DNA from: Aureimonas endophytica
Lineage (GTDB): Bacteria > Pseudomonadota > Alphaproteobacteria > Rhizobiales > Rhizobiaceae
Direction of reading: 5' to 3'
Assembly: GCF_014642635.1 (NCBI RefSeq)
Contig: NZ_BMIQ01000005.1
Location: 62,001 to 126,000, forward strand
Length of the DNA: 64,000 nt
Of the stretch, positions 8,851 through 17,857 are shown in pieces. A program made the translations under genes and the position numbers. Each line of letters begins with the position of its first letter. Position 1 is the stretch's first letter. Under the pieces are notes generated by a model. That model was given only the letters and a program-made list of their open reading frames with translations. It was not told where the DNA came from and did not search any database.

Positions 8851-10050
8851 ATGATGACGGAGCAAACGCGCGAGACGGAGATCGCCATCATCGGCGCCGG
8901 CATGGCGGGAACGAGCGCGGCGCTCGCCCTCGCCCGCCTCGGGCATGGCGTGGCGCTGATCGACACCCACGCGGCCTATCCGCCGGACTTCCGGGCCGAG
9001 AAGCTCGGCGACCCGCAGGTCGCGCTTCTCCAAAGGCTCGGCCTCGACGCGGCGGCCCGATCGGTGCTGACGCCGATGGACGACATTCTCGTCTATCGCT
9101 TCGGCCGGCCGGTGCGGCGCGAGAGGCGGCGCGAATACGGATTCGCCTATGCCGATCTCGTCAACGCGCTGCGCGCCGAGCTCGGCGGCGAGATGCTGCG
9201 GGTCGGCCGCGTCGCCGCGATCGAGGCGGGGCCGGAGCGGCAGGCGGTGACGCTGAACGACGGCAGCCGGATCGAGGCGCGGCTCCTCGTCGTCGCCACC
9301 GGCCTCGGCGACACGGTGCGCCGGCAGGTGGGCATCGGGCGCGAGACGATCAGCAGGACCCATTCCCTGTCGATCGGCTTCGACCTCGCCCGTCCCGCCG
9401 CCGCCCATCGCTTCCAGACGCTGACCTATTACGGCTTCCGCGCCGCCGACCGGATGGCCTATGTGACCTTCTTCCCGATCGGGGAGACGATGCGCGTCAA
9501 TCTCTTCGTCTATCGCGAGCCGGGCGAGGCCTGGACGAAGGCCTTCCGCAAGGCGCCGGCCGAACATCTGCGGCGCCTCGCGCCGGAACTGTCGCCGCTT
9601 CTCGGCGACTTCGCGACGGCCGGCGCCGTCGAGCTGCGGCCGATCGATCTCGTCGAGGCGCGCGATCATGTCCGCGACGGGGTGGTGCTGATCGGCGACG
9701 CCTTCCGCACCCCCTGCCCGGTGGTCGGTCACGGCCTCGAACGGACGCTGACCGACGCGGTGCGGCTCGCCCATTACGCGCCGCTCTGGCTGGCGACACC
9801 GGGCATGGGCGCGGCCAAGCTGGCGGAGTTCTATGCCGACGCGGAAAAGCGGGCGGCGGACGAGCAGAGCACGCGGCTCGCGCTCTATTCCCGATCGATC
9901 GCCGTCGATCCGCGCCTGCCCTGGCGCCTGCGCCGCCTGCGCAACCGGGTCGTCCGCAAAGGCCTCTACGGCATGGGCGACATGTGGAACCGGCTGCGGC
10001 ATCGCGGCTTCGACCGCGAGCCGCTGCGCCCGGAAGCCGGCGGGTCCTGA
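8851..10050 (+). CDS. FAD-dependent oxidoreductase/monooxygenase
   Basis: A flavoprotein of the UbiH/PHBH-like fold with unknown substrate. The N-terminal Rossmann motif is IAIIGAGMAGTSAALALARLG ending in an acidic residue (ALID), and the second FAD motif is LIGDAFRTPCPVVGHG near residue 280. Two starts are possible: ATG at 8809, overlapping the flippase stop, or ATG at 8851, which has GGAGGG seven bases upstream. I favour 8851 because of that site; the extra 14 residues have no family character. Its stop (TGA, 8048 downstream of nothing else coding) directly abuts the stop of the convergent gene as TGATCA at 10048-10053. Position inside the locus suggests modification of the glycan or its lipid carrier, which is inference. 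Confidence 0.85.
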   Translation: MMTEQTRETEIAIIGAGMAGTSAALALARLGHGVALIDTHAAYPPDFRAEKLGDPQVALLQRLGLDAAARSVLTPMDDILVYRFGRPVRRERRREYGFAYADLVNALRAELGGEMLRVGRVAAIEAGPERQAVTLNDGSRIEARLLVVATGLGDTVRRQVGIGRETISRTHSLSIGFDLARPAAAHRFQTLTYYGFRAADRMAYVTFFPIGETMRVNLFVYREPGEAWTKAFRKAPAEHLRRLAPELSPLLGDFATAGAVELRPIDLVEARDHVRDGVVLIGDAFRTPCPVVGHGLERTLTDAVRLAHYAPLWLATPGMGAAKLAEFYADAEKRAADEQSTRLALYSRSIAVDPRLPWRLRRLRNRVVRKGLYGMGDMWNRLRHRGFDREPLRPEAGGS

Positions 10051-11589
10051 TCAGGCGCGGCGCGGCCGGAAGCGGAAGGGCGCGGCGGCCGAGCCGTCGA
10101 TGAACTCGTGGCCGCCGGCGGCATTCAGGCTGTGCAGCCGCCGCCCCGGCCAGTTCGGCCCCGGCCGCAGCACGGCGGTCACCGTCTGGGCGAAGCCCTC
10201 GCGGTCCAGGCGGTCGACGCGGGCGAGCGCCAGCGCCGCGCCATAGCCGGCGCCGCAATCCTGCACCGGGCGCCAGAGCGCGCCGCCCCGCCGCAGCATG
10301 GCGCCGGCGGGCCGCGCGGCCGCGATGTCGATCAGCACCGGATTGCCGGGATGGGGCGTCCAGGGCCCCCGGAAATCCGGCGCCCACCAGAGATGCAGCG
10401 CATCGGAAAAGGCGCCGCCGCCGTCGCGCACCGTGGCGAAGAGCCACCAGGTGCCGTCCTCCTGTTCGACCAGCGTCGCGTCGCTGGCGGTGACGCCGGA
10501 GACGAGCGTCGCCTCGCGCACCCAGCCGCCCGGAAACGCCGTCGCCCGGAAGAGTTCGATCGTGCCGGCGCCGCCGGTCTCCGGCACCATCCAGATCTCG
10601 CCCTCCCGCGCGAAGACGAAGGGATAGGAGAGGTGGCAGGACCATTCGAGCACCGGGCGCGGCGCGCCGACCGGCCCGTCCGGCCCGATCTCCACCGCCG
10701 AGATCAGACCCTTGCCGAGCCGGTGCACGAAATCCTCGACGAAGAGCCAGAGCCGGCCCGCATGCTCGATCGCGAAGGGATCGGCATAGAAGCGCCGGCC
10801 GTCGTCCGGCAGGTCGCGCCAGCCGCCGGGCAGCGCGCCGCCATGGTCCCAGACGCTGCCGCCCTCGATCCGCCGCCAGCCGATCCGCCAATGCGGGGAA
10901 TCGAAGGCCAGCCGATAGAGCCGGCGCGCGAGGCCGAGCGTCAGGAGCCGACCGATCCGCTCCGCCAGGACGGCGGGCGCGAGCGGCGGCGCCGGCGGCG
11001 GGACATCGGACGGCAGAAGGCGCGGCGCCGCGCGGCCCGCATCCTCGGCGGCGAGCGTCGCCAGGATCAGCGTCGCCGTCCGCGCCAGGGCGTCCTCGAA
11101 GGAGGCCCTGAGGATGCCGCCGTAATCCGTGCCGAGCCGCGCCGCCGCGACGATCCGGTTTCCCTCGCGGATCTCGGCCACCGGGTTGCGGCCGGCGAGA
11201 AGCGCGGCGAGAAGCGCGTCCTCGCCCGGCGCGCCGTCGAAGGTGACGCGCCAGTGCCGGCCGGGCACCGTCGGCGCGTCGAGACCGGCGGAAAGGTCGA
11301 TCGTCAGTTCGGGCGAGGCGGCAGCGGGCATGGCGGGCGGCAGGTCCGCCGTCGCCAGACGGGTCGTGGCACTGTCGCGGGCGAGGCCGAAGACGAGGCG
11401 TTCCAGTTCGAAGAGCAGCGCCAGACCGGAGGGCGGCGCGACGGCGCTCGCCGCCGGCACGAGGTCCACGGCGCCGGAATGCCGGGCGGCGAGGCGCGCC
11501 CGCAGGGCGGGATGCCAGCGGCGGGGGCGGCTGCCGTCGATCAGAAGGCGCAAGGGACGTCCTGGCCGCTCGGCCGGCGAATCGTGCAT
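10051..11589 (-). CDS. GINT1-like/formyltransferase-like EPS protein
   Basis: A 512-residue cytoplasmic protein without signal peptide. The C-terminal 270 residues show the five-bladed propeller-like blades seen in the glucosamine inositolphosphorylceramide transferase (GINT1) N-terminal family: FYADPFAIEHAGRLWLFVED, then ISAVEIG, then CHLSYPFVFAREGEIWMVPET, then LFRATAFPGGW, then SDATLVEQEDGTWWLFAT. In bacteria this domain is often joined to a formyltransferase-like N-terminal part, and the first 240 residues here occupy that place but are poorly conserved by eye. I start at ATG 11589 (MHDSPAERPG); ATG 11631 is the longer option. It lies within the exopolysaccharide locus, so sugar decoration is likely; the reaction is not known. 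Confidence 0.8.
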   Translation of the reverse strand: MHDSPAERPGRPLRLLIDGSRPRRWHPALRARLAARHSGAVDLVPAASAVAPPSGLALLFELERLVFGLARDSATTRLATADLPPAMPAAASPELTIDLSAGLDAPTVPGRHWRVTFDGAPGEDALLAALLAGRNPVAEIREGNRIVAAARLGTDYGGILRASFEDALARTATLILATLAAEDAGRAAPRLLPSDVPPPAPPLAPAVLAERIGRLLTLGLARRLYRLAFDSPHWRIGWRRIEGGSVWDHGGALPGGWRDLPDDGRRFYADPFAIEHAGRLWLFVEDFVHRLGKGLISAVEIGPDGPVGAPRPVLEWSCHLSYPFVFAREGEIWMVPETGGAGTIELFRATAFPGGWVREATLVSGVTASDATLVEQEDGTWWLFATVRDGGGAFSDALHLWWAPDFRGPWTPHPGNPVLIDIAAARPAGAMLRRGGALWRPVQDCGAGYGAALALARVDRLDREGFAQTVTAVLRPGPNWPGRRLHSLNAAGGHEFIDGSAAAPFRFRPRRA

Positions 11590-11855
11590 CGGGCCGCGCT
11601 CCGCTCGCATCGGGATGCCGGCTGGCGGCATGCGCCCAGCTTACGGCCCGATCCCCTTCGGATCGGTAAAATCCGCGACCGGAGCGGGCATCGGCCGCTT
11701 CGGCGCGGCACGATCTACCGCAAGGGAAATCTTAGGCCCGATCGTTAGGCGGGTGGAGAGGGATTGATGCTATCGAGACGGGAGAAACCGGCGGCCCGGC
11801 GGTTCGCGAAGAGGTTGGAAGAATGCTGATCGGCGCAACCGGCACGGAGGTCCGC

Positions 11856-13043
11856 ATGGGTGAACCGCTTTCAGGCTCCGTCGCCGCCGCCGACGCCCCG
11901 CGCTTCCTCGTGCGCCGCCACGCGACGCTGGACAAGCTGGCGCCGCTCTGGCGCGACTGGCAGGAGGCCGGTGCCGTCGGCGCCTATCAGCGGCTCGAAT
12001 GGGTGGAGCTGCTGCTGGCCCATCTCGGCGGGCCGGCCCGGGCGCGCCCGCTCTTTCTCGAAGTCCGCGAGGCGGCGGGCGACCGGCCGGTGATGATCCT
12101 GCCGCTCGTGCTGCGGTGGCGGCGCGGGCTTCGCCGCCTCGCCTTCCTCGATCTCATGGTCTGCGACTATGCCGCGCCGCTCCTCGCCCCGGACCGCGAG
12201 CTTTCGCCGGCCGAGGCCGAGGCCGCCTTCGCGGCGATCCGGGCCGTCCTGCCGAAGGCCGACCTTCTGGAGATCACCCGCATCCCCGCGACGGTCGGCG
12301 GCCGGCCGAACCCCCTCGCCCACCTCGCGCGCCATCGGCCGATCGCCATGACGAGTTCCGGCATCGCGATCGAGGGCGAGGCCGAGACCCTCCTCCGGCG
12401 CCTGATGTCGGCGAGCGCCTTCAAGGATCTCGGCAAGCGGCGCCGCCGTCTCGAACGGGCCGGGACGCTGCGCTTCGAGCGGGCGGCGACGCCGGAGGCG
12501 GTGGAGCGCACCTTCGCGGCGCTGGTCGAGCAGCGGCGGCGGCGCTTCGGCGAGATGGGCCGCTTCGACCTTCTCGCCCGGCCGGAGGTCCTTGCCTTCT
12601 ATCGCGACGCGGCGCTTCTCGGCCTGTCGTCCGGCGCCGCGCGGCTCTTCGGCCTCTGGGTGGACGAGACGCCGGTCGCCGCCGCCTACGGTCTCGTCCA
12701 TGGCGGCGCCTTTCACGGCCTGCTCCTCACCCTCTCCGGCGACGAGGCCTGGCGCAACGCCTCGCCCGGCCTCCAGATCGTCGGCGAATGCCTGCGCTGG
12801 TCGCGGGCGGAGGGGCTCGACTATTTCGACTTCACCATCGGCGACCTGCCCTACAAGCGCGACTTCGGCACCGAGCCGCGCGCCTTGGGCGAGATCGCGC
12901 TGCCGCTGACGCCGGCCGGCCGGATCGCGCTCGGCGCGGCGCGGCTGCGGGAAGCGGCGATGCGCCGGCTGGGCGAGCATCCCGCCGCCCATGCGCGGCT
13001 TCAGAAGGCGCGCCGGCTCGCCCGCCGGCTCGGCATCGGCTGA
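11856..13043 (+). CDS. BioF2/CelD-like GNAT acyltransferase
   Basis: A protein with the duplicated GNAT fold of the Acetyltransf_6 (FemAB-like) family, common in exopolysaccharide and cellulose loci where it probably acylates sugars. Landmarks are QRLEWVELLLAHLGG, the central RLMSASAFKDLGKRRRRLERAG, VEQRRRRFGEMGRFDLL, and the C-terminal SPGLQIVGECLRWSRAEGL followed by YFDFTIGDLPYKRDFGTE, which is characteristic of the family. Start ATG 11856 is preceded by CGGAGG five bases upstream; ATG 11823 is an in-frame alternative with a weaker site. Its last 43 bases overlap the convergent Wzy-like gene. Confidence 0.85.
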   Translation: MGEPLSGSVAAADAPRFLVRRHATLDKLAPLWRDWQEAGAVGAYQRLEWVELLLAHLGGPARARPLFLEVREAAGDRPVMILPLVLRWRRGLRRLAFLDLMVCDYAAPLLAPDRELSPAEAEAAFAAIRAVLPKADLLEITRIPATVGGRPNPLAHLARHRPIAMTSSGIAIEGEAETLLRRLMSASAFKDLGKRRRRLERAGTLRFERAATPEAVERTFAALVEQRRRRFGEMGRFDLLARPEVLAFYRDAALLGLSSGAARLFGLWVDETPVAAAYGLVHGGAFHGLLLTLSGDEAWRNASPGLQIVGECLRWSRAEGLDYFDFTIGDLPYKRDFGTEPRALGEIALPLTPAGRIALGAARLREAAMRRLGEHPAAHARLQKARRLARRLGIG

Positions 13044-14308
13044 GCCGTCAGCGGCGAGAAGAGGCAGAGGATCAGCACCGCGAATTTCGCCAGCAGCGTC
13101 GTCTTGCCGCCCAGCGTCTCGGCGGTGAGGATCAGGATGGCGAAGCCGAGCATCGGCAGGAGCGTGCCGCGCCGCGAGACGCGGGCGAGCTCGCGCACAT
13201 AGAGCGCCACGGCAACCGTCTGCATGAGGGCGATCAGCAGGCCGTGATAGACGGCGGTACGCACGATCGGGTTCTCGATGCCCCATTCGAGGCCGGCCAT
13301 GCGCCGTACGCTGTCCACATAGTCCGGGTCGGGCCCGAGCAGCAGGTCGCCGAGCGACAGGTAGCCGAAGATGTCGAACATCAGGACGCGCGCCTCGGCA
13401 CTGCCGCCATCGGCGACGAAGCGGTCGAGCAGCGCGTCGAAGAAGCCGGACAGGGCGAGCGCGGCGATGGCGGTCGGGATCAGCGTCGCCAGGAGCACCG
13501 TCAGGGCGGCGCCGAAGAGCGGCACACGGCCGCGCATCAGCGTCCGCGCCCCGGCGATCGCCAACCAGCCACCGCCGAGCACCACCGTCACCACCATGGC
13601 GGAGCGGCCGCCGAAGGCGACGAGCGCCAGGCATTGGAGGCCGATCATCGCCAGCCGCCGCCACGGGCCGGCGAGCGCCGTGCCGCCGCCGCCGAGAAGG
13701 GCGAGCACGTACCAGGCCGTCAGCGAGGCATTGGCGAGCGGGTGGCCCTGGAGCGCGCTGGAGCGCAGATCCGTCTCGAAGACCGCGCCCTCGAAGCGAT
13801 AGGGAAACAGGCGGAAGTCGGTCGCGAATTCGCCGAGGGCGAGAAGCGCGTTCAGCGCCATGACGACATGGATCGCGATCTCGATCCGCCGGATGTCGGC
13901 GCGGCCGGTCCGTGCCAGGAGCAGCGCCAGGAGCGCCGACGGCACGAAGGTGTCGAGGACGCCCGCCATGCCCGGCGCCTTGCGCAGGACGACGTCGAGG
14001 AAGAAGACGAGGGAGGTGCAGAACAGGAGCGCGCTCGCCGGCCGCCGCCGCGCGACATCGGCGAGGAAGCGGACGAGATTGCCGGAGGCGAGCACCGTGC
14101 CGCCGAAGACGAGCAGCGTCAGATAGGTCGAGGGATGGATCTTCGCCGCGCTGCCGCCGGTGAGGCCGTCGTAATTGATGCCGGCGAGCCAGAGCATGCC
14201 GCCCGAGACGGCGAAGAGCACGGTGATCGTCGCGAGAAGCGGCCAGTTGCCCACCGCTTCGGCCGCCGGGCCGGCGGCGACGGGCCGGATTGTCGGAAGG
14301 GCGACCAT
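13001..14308 (-). CDS. Wzy/O-antigen ligase-like membrane protein
   Basis: A 435-residue polytopic membrane protein with about ten to twelve hydrophobic segments and a larger loop between residues 290 and 350 (FFDALLDRFVADGGSAEARVLM, then GDLLLGPDPDYVDSV). This is the layout of the O-antigen ligase/Wzy polymerase family, and the loop region after a transmembrane helix is where family members carry functional residues. It would join repeat units in the periplasm. Start ATG 14308 sits 16 bases after the stop of the Wzz-like gene, so the two form one minus-strand operon. Its 3' end overlaps the convergent acyltransferase gene by 43 bases. Confidence 0.82.
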   Translation of the reverse strand: MVALPTIRPVAAGPAAEAVGNWPLLATITVLFAVSGGMLWLAGINYDGLTGGSAAKIHPSTYLTLLVFGGTVLASGNLVRFLADVARRRPASALLFCTSLVFFLDVVLRKAPGMAGVLDTFVPSALLALLLARTGRADIRRIEIAIHVVMALNALLALGEFATDFRLFPYRFEGAVFETDLRSSALQGHPLANASLTAWYVLALLGGGGTALAGPWRRLAMIGLQCLALVAFGGRSAMVVTVVLGGGWLAIAGARTLMRGRVPLFGAALTVLLATLIPTAIAALALSGFFDALLDRFVADGGSAEARVLMFDIFGYLSLGDLLLGPDPDYVDSVRRMAGLEWGIENPIVRTAVYHGLLIALMQTVAVALYVRELARVSRRGTLLPMLGFAILILTAETLGGKTTLLAKFAVLILCLFSPLTAQPMPSRRASRRAF

Positions 14309-14324
14309 CGCCTGGAGCCGCGCC

Positions 14325-16439
14325 TCAGGCGGCGCGCCGGGGCTCGGCGACGAGCGTCGCCGTCAGGCGCTTGCCGAGCCGGGCCAGCGCCTCGGCATTG
14401 GCGGCGGCATCGGCCTGCTTCGTCTGGCCGAGACGGGCGACGAGCACCGCGTCGTCGATCGCCGGCATGATCGAGAGGAGGCGCGAATCCTCCGCCAGAA
14501 GGCCGCCGTCGAGGATCAGGATGTCGAAGCGCCGCCCGGCCTCGGCGAGGAAGCGCTGCGCCGCCGCGCCGAGCCCGAGATCGCCCGTCCGTGTCCGGCC
14601 GCGCGAGATCACGGTCGGGCCGGCGCCCGGCGCCTCGGCGACGAGCCGCGCCTCGCCGCGGATGAAGTCGAGAAGGCCGGGCGGGTCCCGCGCCTCGGCC
14701 GGCCGGCCCCATTCGACGAGAAGCACGGCGAGGCCGTAGTCGAGCGCCGCCTCCGCCAGACGATGGCTGGCGGCATGGGCGTCGCCCGCGCCGTCGCGCC
14801 CGCACAGGACGGCGATGGCGCGCACCGGGCCGTCCTCCAGCGAGGACTTCTCGGCGAGGAGGCTGCGCAGCGCCGCCGCCGCCGCCGGATCGCTGCCTCC
14901 CGGCGCGCCCTTGCGGCGGCGCCTTCGGCGGCCGGTGGGAATGGTGCCGAGATCGGGCGCCCCCGTCACCCGCAGCAGCTGCGGGCGGGAGAAGATCCGG
15001 GGCGACAGCGATTCGGCGACCAGCGCGCCGCTCGCGGCGAGGCCGAGCCCGCCGCCGAAGGCGACGAGGGCGAGGATCGGCGTCGGCGGCCAGCTCTTCT
15101 TCGTCGGCGCCGCCGCCCAGGAGATGACGCGCACGTTGCTGGTGTCGATGCCGGCCTGCTCGCGCGTTTCCTGCGCCCGCAGGAGATAGGAGGAATAGAC
15201 GGTGCGGCTCGCCTCGACCTCGCGCTCCAGCTCGCGCAGCTCCACCTGGTCGCGGTCGCCCTCGGCCTTGTCGCGCTTCAGGCTGTCGAGCCGCTCGGCC
15301 AGCGAGGTCTCGTAGGCGAGCGCGCCCTGATAGTTGCGCTCGGCCACCTTGCGCAGGCGGGCGAGTTCGTCGGCGAGCAGGCGGCGCACCTCGGAGAGCT
15401 GCGACTGGAGGTTCCGCAGGCCCGGATAGCGCGCGCCGTAGCTGCGCTGGAGGTCGGAGACCTTCAGCAGCAGCGCCGCCTCCTGGTTGCGCAGATCGCC
15501 GATGGTGGTGGAGCGCACGGCATCCGCCGTCGCGCCCTCGCCGGCCGCGAGGTCGGCGCTCGCCTGATCGAGGCGCGTGCGCATCAGCGCCGTCTGCGCC
15601 CGGGCGCTGGTGAGCTGGGCCGAGACGGCGGCGAGGCGCTCGTCCGAGACCGACAGGTTGTTGGCTTCCAGGATGTCGTGCAGCGCCTTGTAGGATTCGA
15701 CGGCGTCCTCGGCGGCGCGCAGCTTGCGGCGCTGGTCGTCCAGCCGTTCCGACAGCGCCTTCGACACGCGCTCGGCGGCGTCCGCCTTGGCCGCCGCCTG
15801 ATCGTCGAGATAGGCGGCGAGGATGGCGTTGACGATCGCCGCCGCCTTGTCGGGCGCGCGCGCCGTCATGCCGACATCGATGACCAGCACCTTCTCGGCC
15901 CGTTTGATGGTGAGGCGCTTGCGCAGCTTCTCGATCGTCGCCATCTCGCGCGCCGAGCCGATGCCGGGCTCGGCCGGCTGGGTCGTCCCCTCCGGCGCGG
16001 CATCGCCCGAACCCCGCAGCAGGAAGAGGTCGCGCGGGCGGTCGGGGCCGAATTCCGGATCGTCGGCGAGGCCGAGCTTGCGCACGACGCGCAGGAGCAC
16101 GCCCGAGGATTCGAGGACCTTAGACTGGCTCTCGACCTGGGCGACGCCGCCATCGGGCGACAGCGCCGTCGGATTGACGTCGTTGGCGACGACGGCGCGG
16201 TCGCGCGGATCGATCAGCAGCTGGCCCGTGGCGGCGTAGAGCGGCGGGGTCAGCAGCGAATAGGCGATGGCGAGGCCCGAACAGGCCAGGGCGGCCGCGA
16301 GGATGCCCCAGCGGCGGCGCCAGACGATGCGCCAGATATCCGCGATCGCCACCTCGTCCGTCGCGCGCGGCGCGGCGAGCCCGATCTCGGCATTGGTGTC
16401 GGGAAGACGAATGGTGCTGTCCCGGACCACGATCCCCAT
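14325..16439 (-). CDS. Wzz/GumC chain-length protein with degenerate BY-kinase domain
   Basis: A 704-residue inner-membrane polysaccharide copolymerase. It has a first transmembrane segment near residues 45-65, the Wzz motif GQLLIDPRDRAVV, long coiled-coil stretches (about 200-400), and a second membrane segment near WPPTPILALVAFGGGLGLAAS. The cytoplasmic C-terminal domain aligns in layout with bacterial tyrosine kinases, but the P-loop reads LCGRDGAGDAHAASH, lacking the Walker A lysine. The A' motif reads VLLVEWG instead of ending in aspartate, and there is no tyrosine-rich tail. A Walker B-like ILILDGG remains. It therefore probably regulates chain length without kinase activity. The start ATG at 16439 heads the operon with the Wzy-like gene. 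Confidence 0.92.
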   Translation of the reverse strand: MGIVVRDSTIRLPDTNAEIGLAAPRATDEVAIADIWRIVWRRRWGILAAALACSGLAIAYSLLTPPLYAATGQLLIDPRDRAVVANDVNPTALSPDGGVAQVESQSKVLESSGVLLRVVRKLGLADDPEFGPDRPRDLFLLRGSGDAAPEGTTQPAEPGIGSAREMATIEKLRKRLTIKRAEKVLVIDVGMTARAPDKAAAIVNAILAAYLDDQAAAKADAAERVSKALSERLDDQRRKLRAAEDAVESYKALHDILEANNLSVSDERLAAVSAQLTSARAQTALMRTRLDQASADLAAGEGATADAVRSTTIGDLRNQEAALLLKVSDLQRSYGARYPGLRNLQSQLSEVRRLLADELARLRKVAERNYQGALAYETSLAERLDSLKRDKAEGDRDQVELRELEREVEASRTVYSSYLLRAQETREQAGIDTSNVRVISWAAAPTKKSWPPTPILALVAFGGGLGLAASGALVAESLSPRIFSRPQLLRVTGAPDLGTIPTGRRRRRRKGAPGGSDPAAAAALRSLLAEKSSLEDGPVRAIAVLCGRDGAGDAHAASHRLAEAALDYGLAVLLVEWGRPAEARDPPGLLDFIRGEARLVAEAPGAGPTVISRGRTRTGDLGLGAAAQRFLAEAGRRFDILILDGGLLAEDSRLLSIMPAIDDAVLVARLGQTKQADAAANAEALARLGKRLTATLVAEPRRAA

Positions 16440-16588
16440 CCGCTGCGTCCCGAACTGTTCGCGGACGCGAAGCCCTCGCGCTTCGCCTCGCCGGAAGAGA
16501 CCTCGTTAGTCGCCGAAGATGAATCAGGACGGTTAATCATTGGTGAAGTCAAGCCGACGGGAGCGCGGGATTCGCGGCGCTCCGGGGC

Positions 16589-17854
16589 TCACCGGACGAG
16601 GATCGCGCGGAAGTCGTTGACATTGGTGCCGGTCGGGCCGGGCGAAAAGAGCGTGCCGAGGGCGGCGAAGGCGCCATAGGCGTCGTTCGCCGCCAGGAAG
16701 CCGGCGAGCGGCGTGCCGCGCTGCCGGAGCGCCCCGGCGCTGGCGCCGTCGCAGAAGGCGCCGGCATTCGCCTCGCTGCCGTCGATGCCGTCCGTGTCGG
16801 CGGCGAGCGCCAGGAGGCCGGGAACGCCGTCGATCGCCTCGGCGAGGCCGAGCAGGAATTCCGTGTTGCGCCCGCCCCGCCCGCCGGGCGCGCGGAGGGT
16901 GACGCTCGTCTCGCCGCCCGACAGAAGCACGCAAGGCCGGGGGAACAGGCCGCGCTCGACGGTCTCGCGCGCCAGCGCCCCATGCATCCGGCCGATGTCG
17001 CGCGCCTCGCCCTCGATCCGGTCGGAGAGGACGATCGCCGCGAGCCCTTCCGCCTCCGCCGCCCGCCGCGCCGCGTCCAGCGAATTCCGGGCGGTCGCCA
17101 GGGTGATCACGGCATCCCCGGCGAAGGCCGCGCCCGGGCGCGGCGCCTCGGCATCAGGGCTTTCGAGATGGGCGCGCATGGCGGCGGGCAGGTCGAGACG
17201 GTAGCGGCTGACGATGTCCAGCGCCTCGGCGCGCGTCGCCTCGCTCGGCACGGTCGGGCCGGAGGCGACGATCGCGACGTCGTCGCCCGGAATATCGGAC
17301 ACGACGAAGCTGACGACGCGGGCGGGATGGGCCGCCGCCGCCAGCCGCCCGCCCTTCACCCGCGACAGATGCTTGCGCACGGCGTTGATCTCGTGGATCG
17401 AGGCGCCGCAGGCGAGGAGCCGGCGGTTGACCTCGCGCTTCTCCTCCGGCGCGATGCCCTCCGGCGGCAGGGCGAGCAGGGCCGAGCCGCCGCCCGATAC
17501 GAGGGCGACGACGAGGTCGTCCGGCCCCGCATCCTCCACCAAAGCCAGCATGGCGCGCGCCGCCGAGAAGCTCGCTTCGTCCGGCACCGGATGGGCCGCC
17601 TCGACGATGCGGATCGCGCGCGTCGGCACGCGCGTGCCGTGCCGGACGGCGACGAGGCCGGCATCGATCCGGTGCCCCGCCTCGAGCCAGGCCGCCTCGA
17701 AGGCGAGCGCCATCTCGCCCGAGCCCTTGCCGGCGCCGACGACGAAGGTGCGGCCCTTCGGCGGCGCCGGCAGCTGGGCGGCGATGCCCGGCCGAGGATC
17801 CGCCGCCGCCACGGCGACGGAAAAGAGATGCGTCAGCAGCGCCCGGTCGTCCAT
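16589..17854 (-). CDS. Glycerate kinase (class II, MOFRL/DUF4147)
   Basis: Phosphorylates D-glycerate, in this family usually to 2-phosphoglycerate, feeding glycolysis. The 421-residue length fits. Signatures are the N-terminal FVVGAGKGSGEMA, LVSGGGSALLALP (the DUF4147 glycine-rich loop), INAVRKHLSRVKGGRLA, SDIPGDDVAIVASGPT, and the C-terminal MOFRL domain with VLLSGGETSVTLR and GRGGRNTEFLLGLA plus the DTDGIDG metal/phosphate region. It is the last gene of the minus-strand run that contains the 5-oxoprolinase genes, only three bases after the carboxylase stop, so co-transcription is likely although the metabolic link is not obvious. Confidence 0.94.
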   Translation of the reverse strand: MDDRALLTHLFSVAVAAADPRPGIAAQLPAPPKGRTFVVGAGKGSGEMALAFEAAWLEAGHRIDAGLVAVRHGTRVPTRAIRIVEAAHPVPDEASFSAARAMLALVEDAGPDDLVVALVSGGGSALLALPPEGIAPEEKREVNRRLLACGASIHEINAVRKHLSRVKGGRLAAAAHPARVVSFVVSDIPGDDVAIVASGPTVPSEATRAEALDIVSRYRLDLPAAMRAHLESPDAEAPRPGAAFAGDAVITLATARNSLDAARRAAEAEGLAAIVLSDRIEGEARDIGRMHGALARETVERGLFPRPCVLLSGGETSVTLRAPGGRGGRNTEFLLGLAEAIDGVPGLLALAADTDGIDGSEANAGAFCDGASAGALRQRGTPLAGFLAANDAYGAFAALGTLFSPGPTGTNVNDFRAILVR

Positions 17855-17857
17855 CGT

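Noticed and set aside
11648-11666. Hairpin CCGATCC-CCTTC-GGATCGG between the divergent GINT1-like and acyltransferase genes
   Set aside because: It lies between divergent starts where a terminator is not expected, and a single short palindrome there is weak evidence for an operator.
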